From the NCBI RefSeq assembly GCF_002150005.2, contig NZ_MSPP01000001.1:806001-870000 (forward strand): 64,000 bases of DNA, in the 5' to 3' direction. The notes below the pieces were generated by a model. It worked only from the letters and a program-made list of their open reading frames with translations, did not search any database and was not told the DNA's origin. Positions 63,833 through 64,000 of the stretch are shown here, in pieces. Both the position numbers and the translations under genes were made by a program. The DNA is from Marivivens niveibacter (GTDB lineage Bacteria > Pseudomonadota > Alphaproteobacteria > Rhodobacterales > Rhodobacteraceae). Numbering within the stretch: the stretch's first letter is position 1; each line of letters begins with the position of its first letter.

Positions 63833-64000
63833 ATGAGCTTTCATGAGGTACGCTTTCCGGCGGCTTTGTCGTTCGGTTCTGTTGGTGGTCCCGAACGTCG
63901 AACTGAAATTGTCACCCTGTCGAACGGTTTCGAAGAACGAAATAGCCCATGGGCGCATTCGCGTCGTCGGTATGACGCGGGGATCGGGCTGCGATCCTTG
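63833..64000 (+). CDS. GTA distal tail protein (DUF2460, g12), partial
   Basis: The first 56 residues, starting MSFHEVRFPAALSFGSVGGPERRTEIV, of the DUF2460/TIGR02217 family. The rest lies beyond the window. RcGTA g12 forms the distal tail next to the hub. The ATG follows an AGAGG site. Confidence 0.9.
   Translation, partial: MSFHEVRFPAALSFGSVGGPERRTEIVTLSNGFEERNSPWAHSRRRYDAGIGLRSL

Noticed and set aside
54310-64000. Ordinary prophage
   Set aside because: No integrase, excisionase, repressor, replication or lysis gene and no attachment site was seen in the visible part. Gene order and sizes match RcGTA.

Overview
The window is a piece of an alphaproteobacterial chromosome, almost certainly Rhodobacteraceae (roseobacter group). 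The strongest indication is the right end: a gene transfer agent (GTA) head-tail cluster of the Rhodobacter capsulatus RcGTA type, sitting directly after fabD-fabG-acpP-fabF-mltG. The rest of the gene content fits the same group: glnBA, the ccmABCDG cytochrome c cluster, Hint-domain proteins, LuxR-type solos and a PhoX-type phosphatase. No rRNA, CRISPR array, transposase, integrase or insertion sequence was seen. One tRNA (Leu, anticodon UAG) is present. No gap of 300 bases or more lacks a gene.

Layout. 1-10.7 kb: end of an EamA/RarD permease, a LOG-family nucleotide hydrolase, a LysM protein, an Atm1-type ABC exporter, a periplasmic thioredoxin plus CcdA pair, and an RND efflux pump with its adaptor. 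10.8-16.5 kb: yfgM-like TPR gene, bamB and der (outer-membrane assembly and ribosome biogenesis), a TspO-like membrane protein and serS. 16.6-26.4 kb: PhoX-type phosphatase, a membrane pentapeptide-repeat protein, yajC-secD-secF, an Mth938-like gene, then ccmA-B-C-D-G. 26.3-31 kb: an unknown gene, a cluster of DnaA-box-like sites, a Hint-domain protein and acnA. 31-37.4 kb: DUF1223 protein, lipid A-type acyltransferase, an orphan FliG homologue, two divergent autoinducer-domain genes (one with a helix-turn-helix, one without), purB, a DUF3445 protein and a 59-residue unknown ORF. 37.6-41.6 kb: glnA, glnB, NAD(P)HX repair enzyme and a degenerate Hint protein. 41.8-47.9 kb: tRNA-Leu, pirin, tig, two tandem secreted paralogues, rplI-rpsR-rpsF and a small membrane protein. 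48-54.2 kb: fatty acid synthesis genes with a TetR regulator and a PilZ protein, then mltG. 54.3 kb to the end: GTA genes g1 to g12, the last cut by the window edge.

How the genes work together. YajC-SecD-SecF, trigger factor and BamB serve protein export and outer-membrane assembly. The Ccm proteins with CcmG, and separately thioredoxin plus CcdA, handle periplasmic thiol chemistry. FabD, FabG, AcpP and FabF form the fatty acid elongation core. The GTA genes encode DNA packaging (TerS, TerL), the capsid (portal, protease, major capsid protein), the connector (g6-g8) and the tail (g9-g12).

The most unusual feature is a complete antisense gene for a predicted lipoprotein amidohydrolase placed between terL and the portal gene, splitting the GTA cluster. 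Other points of interest are the HTH-less autoinducer-domain protein beside a LuxR gene, an orphan FliG, three same-orientation DnaA-box-like sites about 33 bp apart, a compositional break inside the pentapeptide gene, and structured leaders upstream of acpP and rpsF. Gene calls rest on reading the sequence and on recognised family motifs; no database search was possible.
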